From the NCBI GenBank assembly GCA_026396455.1, contig JAPLWT010000009.1:1-18785 (forward strand): DNA of 18,785 nucleotides, given 5' to 3'. The notes below the pieces were generated by a model. The model was not told the origin of the DNA. It did not search any database and was given only the letters and a program-made list of their open reading frames with translations. Both the position numbers and the translations under genes were made by a program. The number at the start of each line of letters is the position of its first letter. Within the stretch, counting starts at the first letter, position 1. Of the stretch, positions 6,075-12,501 are shown in pieces. The DNA comes from Microcaldota archaeon (GTDB lineage Archaea; Micrarchaeota; Micrarchaeia; Burarchaeales; Fermentimicrarchaeaceae).

Positions 6075-6767
6075 TCATCCACGGGCCTTAGAATCGGTTA
6101 TCTTGAGAAGCTCTATATCGACTTTGCTGCCGTCCCCCAGCTTCAGCTCCCTTCTCAGATTGTGCCTTGAAATGATCTCAATCGTATCCGAGCTGTAGTG
6201 CGACCTCTCGGGGAGGGCAATAGCTCCCTTCACTTTGCCGTTTATCACCACTGGAAAGCACTTCACCCTCCCGAGCACCCTGTTGCCAAAGCTGAACCCA
6301 TCCACAGTAATTCCCTTCATCTTGGTAAGCAACAGCTTCTTGTTGATGTCCCTGATCACCACATTGAGAGTCCCCGGGAAAGGAGTGAAACCCAGCCTTT
6401 TCTTGAACTGCTTGACATACTGCGGAAGTGAAAGGTAGTACCTGCCGTCTTTCAGTCCGGATATGACTGTTCCAGAAATGTTGACAGGCAGCTCCTCCCC
6501 AAAAGAGCTTTTCATGAGGAAGTACAGCCTCATGAGTTCATCCAGTGCTCTGTTGGTCAGGGAGATGCACGAGTGCCCCCTCTCAATGAATCCTGCCTTC
6601 TCAAGCTGTATTACCCACCTTGAGGTGCTCTGCTGCGAGATGCCCAGCTCCTCTGCGATATCATTTGTCGTTGCGAAAACTTTTCCCGTCCCTCCACCTG
6701 CTTGGAGCAGCAATAGGAGCAAATCAAGGTGCGTTTTCTTCAACATATGCACTACCCCAATTGACAT
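6075..6767 (-). CDS. ribK: CTP-dependent riboflavin kinase with N-terminal HTH (DUF120)
   Basis: The enzyme phosphorylates riboflavin to FMN with CTP instead of ATP, an archaeal specialty. Of 230 residues, about 10-72 form a winged helix-turn-helix (TTNDIAEELGISQQSTSRWV), and 98-225 the RibK barrel, with SGTVISGLKDGRYYLSLPQY, GFTPFPGTLNVVI, and the end block PERSHYSSDTIEIISRHNLR typical of the family. The HTH suggests autoregulation or flavin-responsive control (inference). The TATA-like box at 6785-6790 is about 21 nt before ATG 6767 and 42 nt before the in-frame ATG at 6746 (MLKKTHLDLL), which has a GGGG stretch ahead of it; both starts are possible. FMN and FAD made from its product would serve the flavoprotein encoded just upstream on the same strand. 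Confidence 0.93.
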   Translation of the reverse strand: MSIGVVHMLKKTHLDLLLLLLQAGGGTGKVFATTNDIAEELGISQQSTSRWVIQLEKAGFIERGHSCISLTNRALDELMRLYFLMKSSFGEELPVNISGTVISGLKDGRYYLSLPQYVKQFKKRLGFTPFPGTLNVVIRDINKKLLLTKMKGITVDGFSFGNRVLGRVKCFPVVINGKVKGAIALPERSHYSSDTIEIISRHNLRRELKLGDGSKVDIELLKITDSKARG

Positions 6768-6784
6768 ACCTCACTGAATATGAG

Positions 6785-6790
6785 TATAAA
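6785..6790 (-). promoter_or_regulatory. TATA-like box of ribK
   Basis: Minus-strand TTTATA lies just upstream of ribK, close to the end of the preceding membrane-protein gene. It is weak but correctly placed. Confidence 0.35.
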
Positions 6791-6794
6791 CTGG

Positions 6795-7061
6795 CTATCT
6801 CTTTTTTAAATGCCCGAACCACAGCAGATAGAGTGTTGTTATCTCCACAAGTATGAATATAAGCGATACGTTTATCGAGAGAAGAGTCCACAGAGTAGCT
6901 CTTGAAATGTCCACGTCACTTACTGCCCCTGGCTTCAGCAGCGTGAAGGGGTTAGCCATAGCCATGACATAAAGCGTAGTCACAACTGGGAAAAGCACGA
7001 AAAATATTTGCAGCCAGTATGACTTTATGCTCCAAGAGCGAAACCTATATTCACTAGGCAT
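6795..7061 (-). CDS. Small two-helix membrane protein, unknown function
   Basis: The 88-residue protein has two clear membrane segments: about residues 15-36 (LQIFFVLFPVVTTLYVMAMA) and about 57-82 (ATLWTLLSINVSLIFILVEI onward). A basic C-terminal tail (GHLKKR) and a basic N-terminus put both ends in the cytoplasm. The loop (PFTLLKPGAVSDVDISR) is outside. I know no family. The start is ATG 7061 (MPSEYRFRSW); the open frame extends to a TTG at 7073, but GGTGAT directly before the ATG and a TATA box at 7091-7100 favour 7061. It lies between trxB and ribK on the same strand but has its own promoter. Confidence 0.7.
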   Translation of the reverse strand: MPSEYRFRSWSIKSYWLQIFFVLFPVVTTLYVMAMANPFTLLKPGAVSDVDISRATLWTLLSINVSLIFILVEITTLYLLWFGHLKKR

Positions 7062-7090
7062 CCTATCACCCAAGAGTAGTTATAGTTCCG

Positions 7091-7100
7091 TATATATTAA
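7091..7100 (-). promoter_or_regulatory. TATA box of the two-helix membrane protein
   Basis: Minus-strand TTAATATATA is centred about 34 nt before ATG 7061, giving a leader of about 10 nt with room for the GGTGAT SD-like site. Confidence 0.5.
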
Positions 7101-7102
7101 GC

Positions 7103-8020
7103 TTACTCTGGAAAGTGGCTTTTCACATATTCGTATGCTTTCACTGCAGCAACTGCCCCTTCCCCACAGGCAGCTATGACCTGCAGTATTCCGCCTGTTA
7201 TATCCCCAGCTGCAAACACGCCCGGCACTTTCGTCCTCTGCATGCTGTCCACCTTTATGAAGCACTTCTCATCCAGCTCCACTCCAAGCTTGGAAGCAAG
7301 CGAAGACGTTGGCGTATTCCCAACATACACGAAGACCCCGTCGACCTGCAGCTCGGTTGTCTGCTTGCTGTTCACATCTTCCAGCAATATACTTTTAATG
7401 GAGGTATCCCCCCTGAACTCCTTTGGTGCCATGTTGAGCATCAGTCTCACACCGCTTTTCTTAAGTTCTGCCTGAACCGACTCCTCAGCTCTGAACTCAC
7501 TCCTCCTGTGTATGAGATATACCTCCGATGCAAACTGCGTGCAGAATATTGCTGCCTTCAGTGCAGAGTCTCCTCCCCCAATGACCGCAACTTTCCTTCC
7601 CTTGAAGTTCTGGGCATCGCAGCTTGCCGAGAATGAAATTCCTTTTCCCATATATTCATTCTCACCGCAGATGCCAAGGTTGCGGCATTTTGCGCCTGAT
7701 GCGATTATAACGGATTTCGTCTCATACTCCGCATCAGAAGTCCTAACAACAAAATTGCCCCCTCTCTTCTCGATTGAGTTCACCTCCTCCCTCTTAATCT
7801 GAACTCCTGCATCCCTTGCATGCTCGACAAATCTCTTTGCAAGCTCCTTTCCCTCAATCTTCCCGAATCCGGGGTAATTCTCAATCCAGAATGCATAGAG
7901 AAGCTGCCCGCCTGGCTCACCTGCTTCCAGGACTAGGGCATTGAGCTTCCTCTTCACCGCAAATATGCCCGCAGTCAAGCCTGCAGGCCCGCCGCCTACA
8001 ATCACAACGTCATGCATCAT
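7103..8020 (-). CDS. trxB: Thioredoxin reductase-like flavoprotein lacking one redox Cys
   Basis: The 305-residue protein is a low-molecular-weight thioredoxin-reductase homologue: FAD motif VIVGGGPAGL (6-15), GEPGGQL, VIGGGDSAL (147-154) for NADPH, HRR (171-173) contacting the NADPH 2'-phosphate, and GVFAAGDITGG near the C-terminus for FAD. The family active site CATC is here SASC (131-134): the first Cys is Ser131 (codon TCG), only Cys134 remains, and the usual following DG is DA. A normal dithiol-disulfide cycle is therefore not possible, so the protein may be a ferredoxin/flavodoxin-NADP reductase-like enzyme, a one-Cys oxidoreductase, or use another cysteine (Cys112, Cys118). The gene symbol reflects homology only. 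ATG 8020 or 8017 can start it; an AT box at 8045-8056 lies about 30 nt ahead. Confidence 0.88.
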   Translation of the reverse strand: MMHDVVIVGGGPAGLTAGIFAVKRKLNALVLEAGEPGGQLLYAFWIENYPGFGKIEGKELAKRFVEHARDAGVQIKREEVNSIEKRGGNFVVRTSDAEYETKSVIIASGAKCRNLGICGENEYMGKGISFSASCDAQNFKGRKVAVIGGGDSALKAAIFCTQFASEVYLIHRRSEFRAEESVQAELKKSGVRLMLNMAPKEFRGDTSIKSILLEDVNSKQTTELQVDGVFVYVGNTPTSSLASKLGVELDEKCFIKVDSMQRTKVPGVFAAGDITGGILQVIAACGEGAVAAVKAYEYVKSHFPE

Positions 8021-8044
8021 AACACCAATGTATTTTTGCCGGGG

Positions 8045-8056
8045 TTTTTAATAATT
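8045..8056 (-). promoter_or_regulatory. TATA box of the trxB-like gene
   Basis: Minus-strand AATTATTAAAAA is centred about 30 nt before ATG 8020. A weak GGTG lies right before the start codon. Confidence 0.45.
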
Positions 8057-8068
8057 ACATACAGTAAA

Positions 8069-8077
8069 CATTTATTT
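8069..8077 (+). promoter_or_regulatory. TATA box of the MBL nuclease gene
   Basis: CATTTATTT is centred 25 nt before ATG 8098, with no SD site. It stands back to back with the trxB promoter. Confidence 0.5.
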
Positions 8078-8097
8078 ACTCCATGAGAAATTGAAAC

Positions 8098-9081
8098 ATG
8101 CGACTGGATGCTGCCATGAACCTTAAGATGGGCGGGACTGACATAGCTCTGGATGGATGCGGAAGGGCTAACTGCTTCGTATCCCATGCCCACTCCGACC
8201 ATGTCTCCGCGCTAAGGTCGAGCGGCAAGAGCATACTGGCTTCGGAAGAAACCCTTGCTCTGGCGGGCCATTCCGGAGATATCTCGCATTTCAAGTGTGA
8301 TGGAGTGAAAGTCAAGCTTCTGAATTCAGGCCATATACTCGGCTCAAAGCAGCTCAGGGCAGAATGCAACGGAGAGAGCTTCCTTTACACGGGAGATTTC
8401 AAACTGCACGATTCACTCACAATGAAAGGTGCGGAAGTTGAGAATTGCGATGTGCTGCTGATGGAGAGCACATACGGTTCCCCGGAGATGGTCTTTCCTG
8501 AGAGGGACTTTGTATACTCCTGCATGGCGAGGTGGGTGCGGAGCAACCTCGAGAGGGGGGCAATAGTCATGCTTGGCGGCTATTCGATTGGAAAGGCTCA
8601 GGAGCTTGTGAAGCTTGCAAACGAGTATCTGGGGATAGCCCCAGTTGTGGAATCCAATATAGAGAAAGCGTGCAGCGTATACGAAAAATTCGGGACAAAG
8701 CTTGACAGGATTCCTGTCAGGACTGACGAGGCTGAGGAGATTATGAAGCACGAATTCCTCTCAATCGTCACTCCCCCTTCAGCAAGCAGGAGCTTCTGCA
8801 GCAAGCTCGAGGGGATATACAACAGAAAAGTTGTCTGCGCTGTTGCCAGCGGTTGGGCCCTCAGGTTTGCCTACTCTGCAGACAGGGCATTCCCCTTGAG
8901 CGACCATGCGGATTTCAACCAGTTGATTGAGTATGCTGAGAGGAGCTCTCCAAAGAGAATATACTGCACCCACGGAGAAACTATTAGGCTTGCAAGCGAG
9001 CTGAGAAAGAGGGGCTATGACGCAAAAGAGCTGAGCAAGGCCTCGCAGATGACTTTGGAGGAATTCTCGGAGGGGGACTGA
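8098..9081 (+). CDS. Metallo-beta-lactamase-fold RNA exonuclease (COG1236-like)
   Basis: The 327-residue protein has the MBL metal motif SHAHSDH (HxHxDH at 30-35), a further His in LNSGHILGS (79), the metal-bridging Asp in YTGDF (100), ESTYGSP, then LSDHADF and YCTHGE near the end. This is the archaeal family annotated as mRNA 3'-end processing factor-like exonuclease, related to CPSF73/RNase J but without the full beta-CASP domain or KH domains. It most likely cleaves or trims RNA in the cytoplasm; DNA cannot be excluded. It starts at ATG 8098 as a leaderless gene, and its stop overlaps the cutA start in TGATG, so the two are co-translated. Confidence 0.88.
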   Translation: MRLDAAMNLKMGGTDIALDGCGRANCFVSHAHSDHVSALRSSGKSILASEETLALAGHSGDISHFKCDGVKVKLLNSGHILGSKQLRAECNGESFLYTGDFKLHDSLTMKGAEVENCDVLLMESTYGSPEMVFPERDFVYSCMARWVRSNLERGAIVMLGGYSIGKAQELVKLANEYLGIAPVVESNIEKACSVYEKFGTKLDRIPVRTDEAEEIMKHEFLSIVTPPSASRSFCSKLEGIYNRKVVCAVASGWALRFAYSADRAFPLSDHADFNQLIEYAERSSPKRIYCTHGETIRLASELRKRGYDAKELSKASQMTLEEFSEGD

Positions 9082-9386
9082 TGCTTTTCGTCTACATGAC
9101 CTTTCCAACCGAGGGGGAAGCAAGGAAAGTCGGCAAAAGGATTGTTGGGGAAGGGCTGGCCAGATGCGTCAACATCATACCTGGCATGGAATCCCTCTTC
9201 ATCTGGAAGGGCATGATGAGGAACGAAAAAGAATGCATCCTCATCGCGAAAACAGCTGAGAGAAATTACGCAAAGCTTGAGAGCAGAGTGAAGCAGCTCC
9301 ACTCCTACGGAATGCCGTGCGTGATAGCTTTCAAAGTTTCAAAAGGTTCGAAAGAATTCGTCGGATGGGTTGATGGCAAGGAATAA
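9081..9386 (+). CDS. cutA: CutA1 divalent-cation tolerance-type protein
   Basis: This is a complete 101-residue CutA1: it begins LFVYMTFPTEGEARKVGKRI, then LARCVNIIPGMESLFIWKG, KECILIAKTAERNYAKLESR, and ends with YGMPCVIAFKVSKGSKEFVGWV. CutA1 forms very stable trimers with a ferredoxin-like fold related to PII. It was named for copper tolerance in E. coli but its real function is unsettled. The start ATG overlaps the TGA of the upstream MBL nuclease by one base, so the two form an operon. Nothing nearby is a metal transporter, which argues against a dedicated metal-resistance role here. Confidence 0.95.
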   Translation: MLFVYMTFPTEGEARKVGKRIVGEGLARCVNIIPGMESLFIWKGMMRNEKECILIAKTAERNYAKLESRVKQLHSYGMPCVIAFKVSKGSKEFVGWVDGKE

Positions 9387-9396
9387 TTTAATATAC
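9385..9396 (+). promoter_or_regulatory. TATA box of the double-ACT gene
   Basis: The run AATTTAATATAC directly follows the cutA stop and is about 38 nt before ATG 9428, leaving a short leader that contains the SD site GGGGTG (9415-9420). Confidence 0.5.
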
Positions 9397-9427
9397 ATAT
9401 ACCCAAATAGATTCGGGGTGGAAGAAA

Positions 9428-9829
9428 ATGAAAGAATTGACAGTTTTCGCTGAGGACCGAGTTGGCCTTCTGGCTAAGATTTCGAATAAGATGAATGAGA
9501 ACAAGGTTAACATAAACTACATTTCGGGGGAGAGCATAGGGGGCACCGCAGTCATACACCTTGTTGTGAAGGATGCCGAGAAGGTGAAGAGGATACTGGA
9601 AGAAGCAGGCTTCCTCACGGCAGTATCCGACGTGCTGGTGCTGAAGCTCCTTGACAGGCCCGGGGAGATGGGTACCGTTGCAGCAATACTCGCATTCAAG
9701 GGCGTGAACATAAGGAGCATCTACAGCCTGGAGAAGAAGGGAAAAGAGGGAATATTCGCATTCAAGGTGGACGACATCAAAAAGGCAAAGGAAGCAGTGA
9801 AGAGCTACGTTTACACAAAGATAGATTGA
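9428..9829 (+). CDS. Tandem ACT-domain regulatory protein
   Basis: The 133-residue protein is two ACT domains and nothing else. ACT1 (about 1-68) begins ELTVFAEDRVGLLAKISNKM and ACT2 (about 69-133) has VLKLLDRPGEMGTVAAILAF, each with the diagnostic DRxG(L/E)(L/M) turn that forms the ligand site. ACT domains bind amino acids or similar small ligands and control metabolic enzymes allosterically; stand-alone tandem ACT proteins are widespread in archaea and usually of unknown target. No amino-acid biosynthetic gene is nearby to suggest a ligand. The start is supported by GGGGTG 7 nt upstream and a TATA box after cutA. Confidence 0.92.
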   Translation: MKELTVFAEDRVGLLAKISNKMNENKVNINYISGESIGGTAVIHLVVKDAEKVKRILEEAGFLTAVSDVLVLKLLDRPGEMGTVAAILAFKGVNIRSIYSLEKKGKEGIFAFKVDDIKKAKEAVKSYVYTKID

Positions 9830-9902
9830 GCGGTAAGTAACTTTCCTTATTCCTGTTTATAACCCAGATTTCAAACTAGCTGTTATATTGACACCCTGCT
9901 GA

Positions 9903-9975
9903 TAGCCCCGGTCGGATTCGAACCGGCGTGTGGAGCTCCAGAGGCTCCCATCCTTGACCACTAGATGACGGGGCT
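9903..9975 (-). tRNA. tRNA-Gln (anticodon CUG)
   Basis: The minus strand folds into a 73-nt cloverleaf. The acceptor stem AGCCCCG pairs with CGGGGCU, with discriminator A and no encoded CCA. The D arm contains AGUGGUCAA. The anticodon stem GGAGC/GCUCC encloses CUCUGGA, with U33 and anticodon CUG (plus-strand 9939-9941), reading the Gln codon CAG. The variable loop is 4 nt and the T loop is UUCGAAU. The T stem GCCGG/CCGAC contains one C50-A64 mismatch. There is no intron. The tRNA lies between the double-ACT gene and the unknown gene ending at 9991. Confidence 0.95.
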
Positions 9976-9990
9976 GCGAGTAGTTTTAGC

Positions 9991-11037
9991 TCATTCCACT
10001 TTTAAACTCTTTTCCTTTTCTTCCAGCCCATACCCTCTTGGGAAGTAGATGAAGTTGGATGCGAAAAGCCCGCTCATCACATCCCCTCCTTTTTGGGGTA
10101 TGCAGTAGGTTAGCTCCTCTGTCAGGGATACGGGCTCCTTCACGCATGGAAACTTGGAGCGGAAGTGCATCTCCAGCAGGTCTGAGTTTTCCCCATAGCC
10201 CACAAACGTGACTTTGAATATTGCGTCATTGGTCCGCCTTGCATTGTTGCACATGTTGACTATTGTGCGTGCTATGTGCTCCCTGCGCGTATCAATCTTG
10301 ACAGGCAGCTCCTCAAATCTCTCCTGCCCGTATATCGCGCCCTTGCTCAAATCATGCACCGGTTTTGTTGTGAACATGCTTGCAACAACATTGCTCAGCA
10401 GAACGAACGATGATACTCTCTTCTCCTTCCTAATATACCCATCTCTCTTGCCAGTCTTTATCTCCTTCTCGTAAAACAGCCTCTCAGCCTCAAGCTCAGC
10501 CTCTGAAGCAGGGATGAAGGAAACAAGCATCTTTGCATCATTGTTCTTCATAGCATGGTACACATCCGCAAGATTCTCGGGGTTGTAGTACATCCTTGAC
10601 TGCATCAGCAATGAGTTCTCTGATGTATCAAAGTTGTTCACAGCACCCTCGGGAAGCGGGAAGGCGGCATACTTCCACAGTGTTCTGGCGTCTATATCCT
10701 CGTCCAAGCATTCGGTGAGATACTCAAACTCCAGCCCCTCTATGCCCCCAAATATGCTTTCAATCACCTGCCTCCTGGCGCCTACTGTAACAATATATTC
10801 CTTATCCTCTTCAAAGTCGTAAAGGATGGAGAAGGGTATGCCCTTGAATTTCCTTGTGAACAGGCCAGGAATGTTGAATGCATCACTGGACCTTTTCAGA
10901 ATGAAAAGATGATACCCTGGCACAACATGGCTGGAGCTACCTTTCTTGAAAGTTATATCAAATCCATCCTTGCCCGTCCTGATGGTGCTTGAATGCGCTC
11001 CGGGTTCATTTCCCCCAATAATGCCAAATTGGCTCAT
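9991..11037 (-). CDS. Protein of unknown function (348 residues)
   Basis: This is a soluble alpha/beta protein without signal peptide, membrane segment or nucleotide-binding loop. Features seen: an early segment ending in GYHLFILKRSSDAFNIPGLF, a block EYIVTVGARRQVIESIFGGI-EGLEFEYL, a charged stretch LEAERLFYEKEIKTGKRDGY-IRKEKRV, and a later block RREHIARTIVNMCNNARRTN-DAIFKVTFVGYGENSDLLEM. The last two blocks loosely resemble the non-ATPase N-terminal region of archaeal VirB4/TraC-type proteins, but no ATPase follows, so this is only a hint. The start is ATG 11037 (MSQFGIIGG): AT box 11059-11067 is 26 nt upstream, and the longer frame to 11100 would run into the divergent promoter. Transcribed towards tRNA-Gln, whose promoter lies in its 3' end. 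Confidence 0.7.
   Translation of the reverse strand: MSQFGIIGGNEPGAHSSTIRTGKDGFDITFKKGSSSHVVPGYHLFILKRSSDAFNIPGLFTRKFKGIPFSILYDFEEDKEYIVTVGARRQVIESIFGGIEGLEFEYLTECLDEDIDARTLWKYAAFPLPEGAVNNFDTSENSLLMQSRMYYNPENLADVYHAMKNNDAKMLVSFIPASEAELEAERLFYEKEIKTGKRDGYIRKEKRVSSFVLLSNVVASMFTTKPVHDLSKGAIYGQERFEELPVKIDTRREHIARTIVNMCNNARRTNDAIFKVTFVGYGENSDLLEMHFRSKFPCVKEPVSLTEELTYCIPQKGGDVMSGLFASNFIYFPRGYGLEEKEKSLKVE
9998..10007 (-). promoter_or_regulatory. TATA box of tRNA-Gln inside the upstream gene
   Basis: Minus-strand GTTTAAAAGT is centred about 27 nt before the tRNA 5' end. It is also the last sense codons (Ser-Leu-Lys-Val) of the preceding protein gene. Confidence 0.55.
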
Positions 11038-11058
11038 GAGTATATTCTGCTTTGCAGC

Positions 11059-11082
11059 ATTTAAAAGATATATGTTTTTATA
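11059..11082. promoter_or_regulatory. Divergent TATA boxes between the two unknown genes
   Basis: The minus-strand box (CTTTTAAAT, 11059-11067) is 26 nt from ATG 11037, and the plus-strand box (TTTTTATA, 11075-11082) is 26 nt from ATG 11105. Both imply leaderless messages, and the boxes are only 7 bp apart, so the promoters may compete. Confidence 0.55.
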
Positions 11083-11104
11083 CCCGAATAAATAAAGCAA
11101 CTAC

Positions 11105-12055
11105 ATGAAAAAAATAACTATCCTGTTGGCTGTCCTGCTTCTAGCAGGTTGCTGCGGATTTCTGTCTCTGGGTGGTTCAAAGGATTTGTTCGAGCTAGTG
11201 CCAAAAACTGCGGACATCATTATCATAGCGCGACCATCAGCAATTCTCAATGACTCTGACCTTTCATCATATACCTCGGATATGCAGAGTCAGGTAGATA
11301 CGATTCAGCAGAACAGTGGTATGGACCCGATGAAAATAGATAGACTTGCGATATTCATGACTTCCAGCTCCATGGACTCCCAAACAACATACATGGGCGT
11401 TATTATACGTGGGACCATAGATAAGGGTAGAGTTCTAAGCAATTTGAGCAGCACCAATACAATAACCAACACTACCTACGAGAATAGTTTAGTTTATAAA
11501 GCATCTCCAAAAGGGGGTCACGGAACTCCCGTCTACTTCGCTTTCCTTGATGACAGTACTCTTATTGTAGGGACTCAGGATGCCGTTCGGAATACAATTG
11601 ACGTGAACAGTGGAAAGATGGATAGCATCAAAAGCAACCAGAACTTCAGCCAGATGTATACCTCATTTGACAAGAACTCTATCGTCATGTTGCTGATGGC
11701 CGACTCCTCAACTGTGAAGGATTACATACGCAGCATGGGTGGTGCCTCATTCAATACAAGTTCTCTGTCATCTGCAGACTACTTTGGGCTTTCAATTCTA
11801 AAAGAAATGAAGAACATAAACATTAAGCTGCTAGTCATTGCAGACAATAGTGCTTCGGCCAGTAGCATATCAACTCTATTCAATAAGGTACTCTCCACTG
11901 TAGAGGGGCTTACCCAAAGCGGAAGCGCAGCTGAATCTCTTGTGAACAATGTAAACGTTGCTACAAGTGGAAGCACTGTTACCGTGACAGTATCAACAAC
12001 TTCCGATCAGCTGGACCAACTGCAGGAAGAGATGCAATCTCCACAACCTGACTGA
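11105..12055 (+). CDS. Secreted lipoprotein of unknown function, Ser/Thr-rich
   Basis: The 316-residue protein starts with a lipoprotein signal: MKKITILLAVLLLAGCCG, with lipobox LAGC (Cys at residue 15-16). The mature part opens with LFELVPKTADIIIIARPSAI and alternates beta-strands with Ser/Thr/Asn-rich loops (SSTNTITNTTYENS, SNQNFSQM), containing many possible N-glycosylation sequons. The tail (SGSTVTVTVSTTSDQLDQLQ) is low-complexity and hydrophilic. The pattern suggests an extracellular, membrane-anchored protein of repeated beta/alpha modules; I recognise no named family. Codon use is more AT-rich and less G-ending than in neighbouring genes, suggesting fast evolution or acquisition. Leaderless start at ATG 11105. 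Confidence 0.75.
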   Translation: MKKITILLAVLLLAGCCGFLSLGGSKDLFELVPKTADIIIIARPSAILNDSDLSSYTSDMQSQVDTIQQNSGMDPMKIDRLAIFMTSSSMDSQTTYMGVIIRGTIDKGRVLSNLSSTNTITNTTYENSLVYKASPKGGHGTPVYFAFLDDSTLIVGTQDAVRNTIDVNSGKMDSIKSNQNFSQMYTSFDKNSIVMLLMADSSTVKDYIRSMGGASFNTSSLSSADYFGLSILKEMKNINIKLLVIADNSASASSISTLFNKVLSTVEGLTQSGSAAESLVNNVNVATSGSTVTVTVSTTSDQLDQLQEEMQSPQPD

Positions 12056-12067
12056 ACCTAATGAGCG

Positions 12068-12490
12068 TTATATATCAAGTAGCACCCTCACCGTGAATTT
12101 GCCATTTCTCTCAACTTTTGTTAGGTGGTGGGTGACTGCCTTTATGCATGTTTTGACCTTTCCGTTCTCCCACCTACTGCCATAGACCCTCCCGCCTATT
12201 CTGAAAATTCCATTTCTCTGTGCGAATTTCTCAACTTTGAACCTCTTTGGGAGCACTTCCTCTATCTCGCTCTCTGAGAGTATTGCTGAGAGGGTGAAGA
12301 CTGTGAGGTTCTCCAAACTGTCAGCCTCCTCCTCAATTACGAAGCTTTTCTCCTCCTTGAGTTTTCCTATCTCGCACATTACGCTGAACATTGCTTCTGC
12401 AGCATTCTCCAAAGCTTCTCTAAAATTCTTCCCATAAGCTTCGAAAAGCACATCAGCCGTGTGCTCAAGAAAGCGGTATCTCCCAGGCAT
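12068..12490 (-). CDS. Archease, RtcB tRNA-ligase cofactor
   Basis: The 140-residue protein is a full archease: MPGRYRFLEHTADVLFEAYG (His and Asp of the metal site), NFREALENAAEAMFSVM, the internal ISGS/VYGSRW-like region, KTCIKAVTHHLTKV, and the conserved end VLLDI, whose Asp also binds metal. Archease accelerates guanylation and turnover of RtcB, the ligase that joins tRNA exons after intron removal. RtcB is not in this window. The start is ATG 12490, not the TTG at 12493, because GAGGGG (12497-12502) stands 6 nt ahead and overlaps the apgM stop; the two genes are therefore transcribed together. Confidence 0.95.
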   Translation of the reverse strand: MPGRYRFLEHTADVLFEAYGKNFREALENAAEAMFSVMCEIGKLKEEKSFVIEEEADSLENLTVFTLSAILSESEIEEVLPKRFKVEKFAQRNGIFRIGGRVYGSRWENGKVKTCIKAVTHHLTKVERNGKFTVRVLLDI

Positions 12491-12501
12491 CAACTACCCC
12501 T

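Noticed and set aside
9830..9902. Possible small gene or RNA between the double-ACT gene and tRNA-Gln
   Set aside because: The stretch is short and AT-rich with stops in all frames and no convincing hairpin; it is likely just the 3' regions of the two genes.
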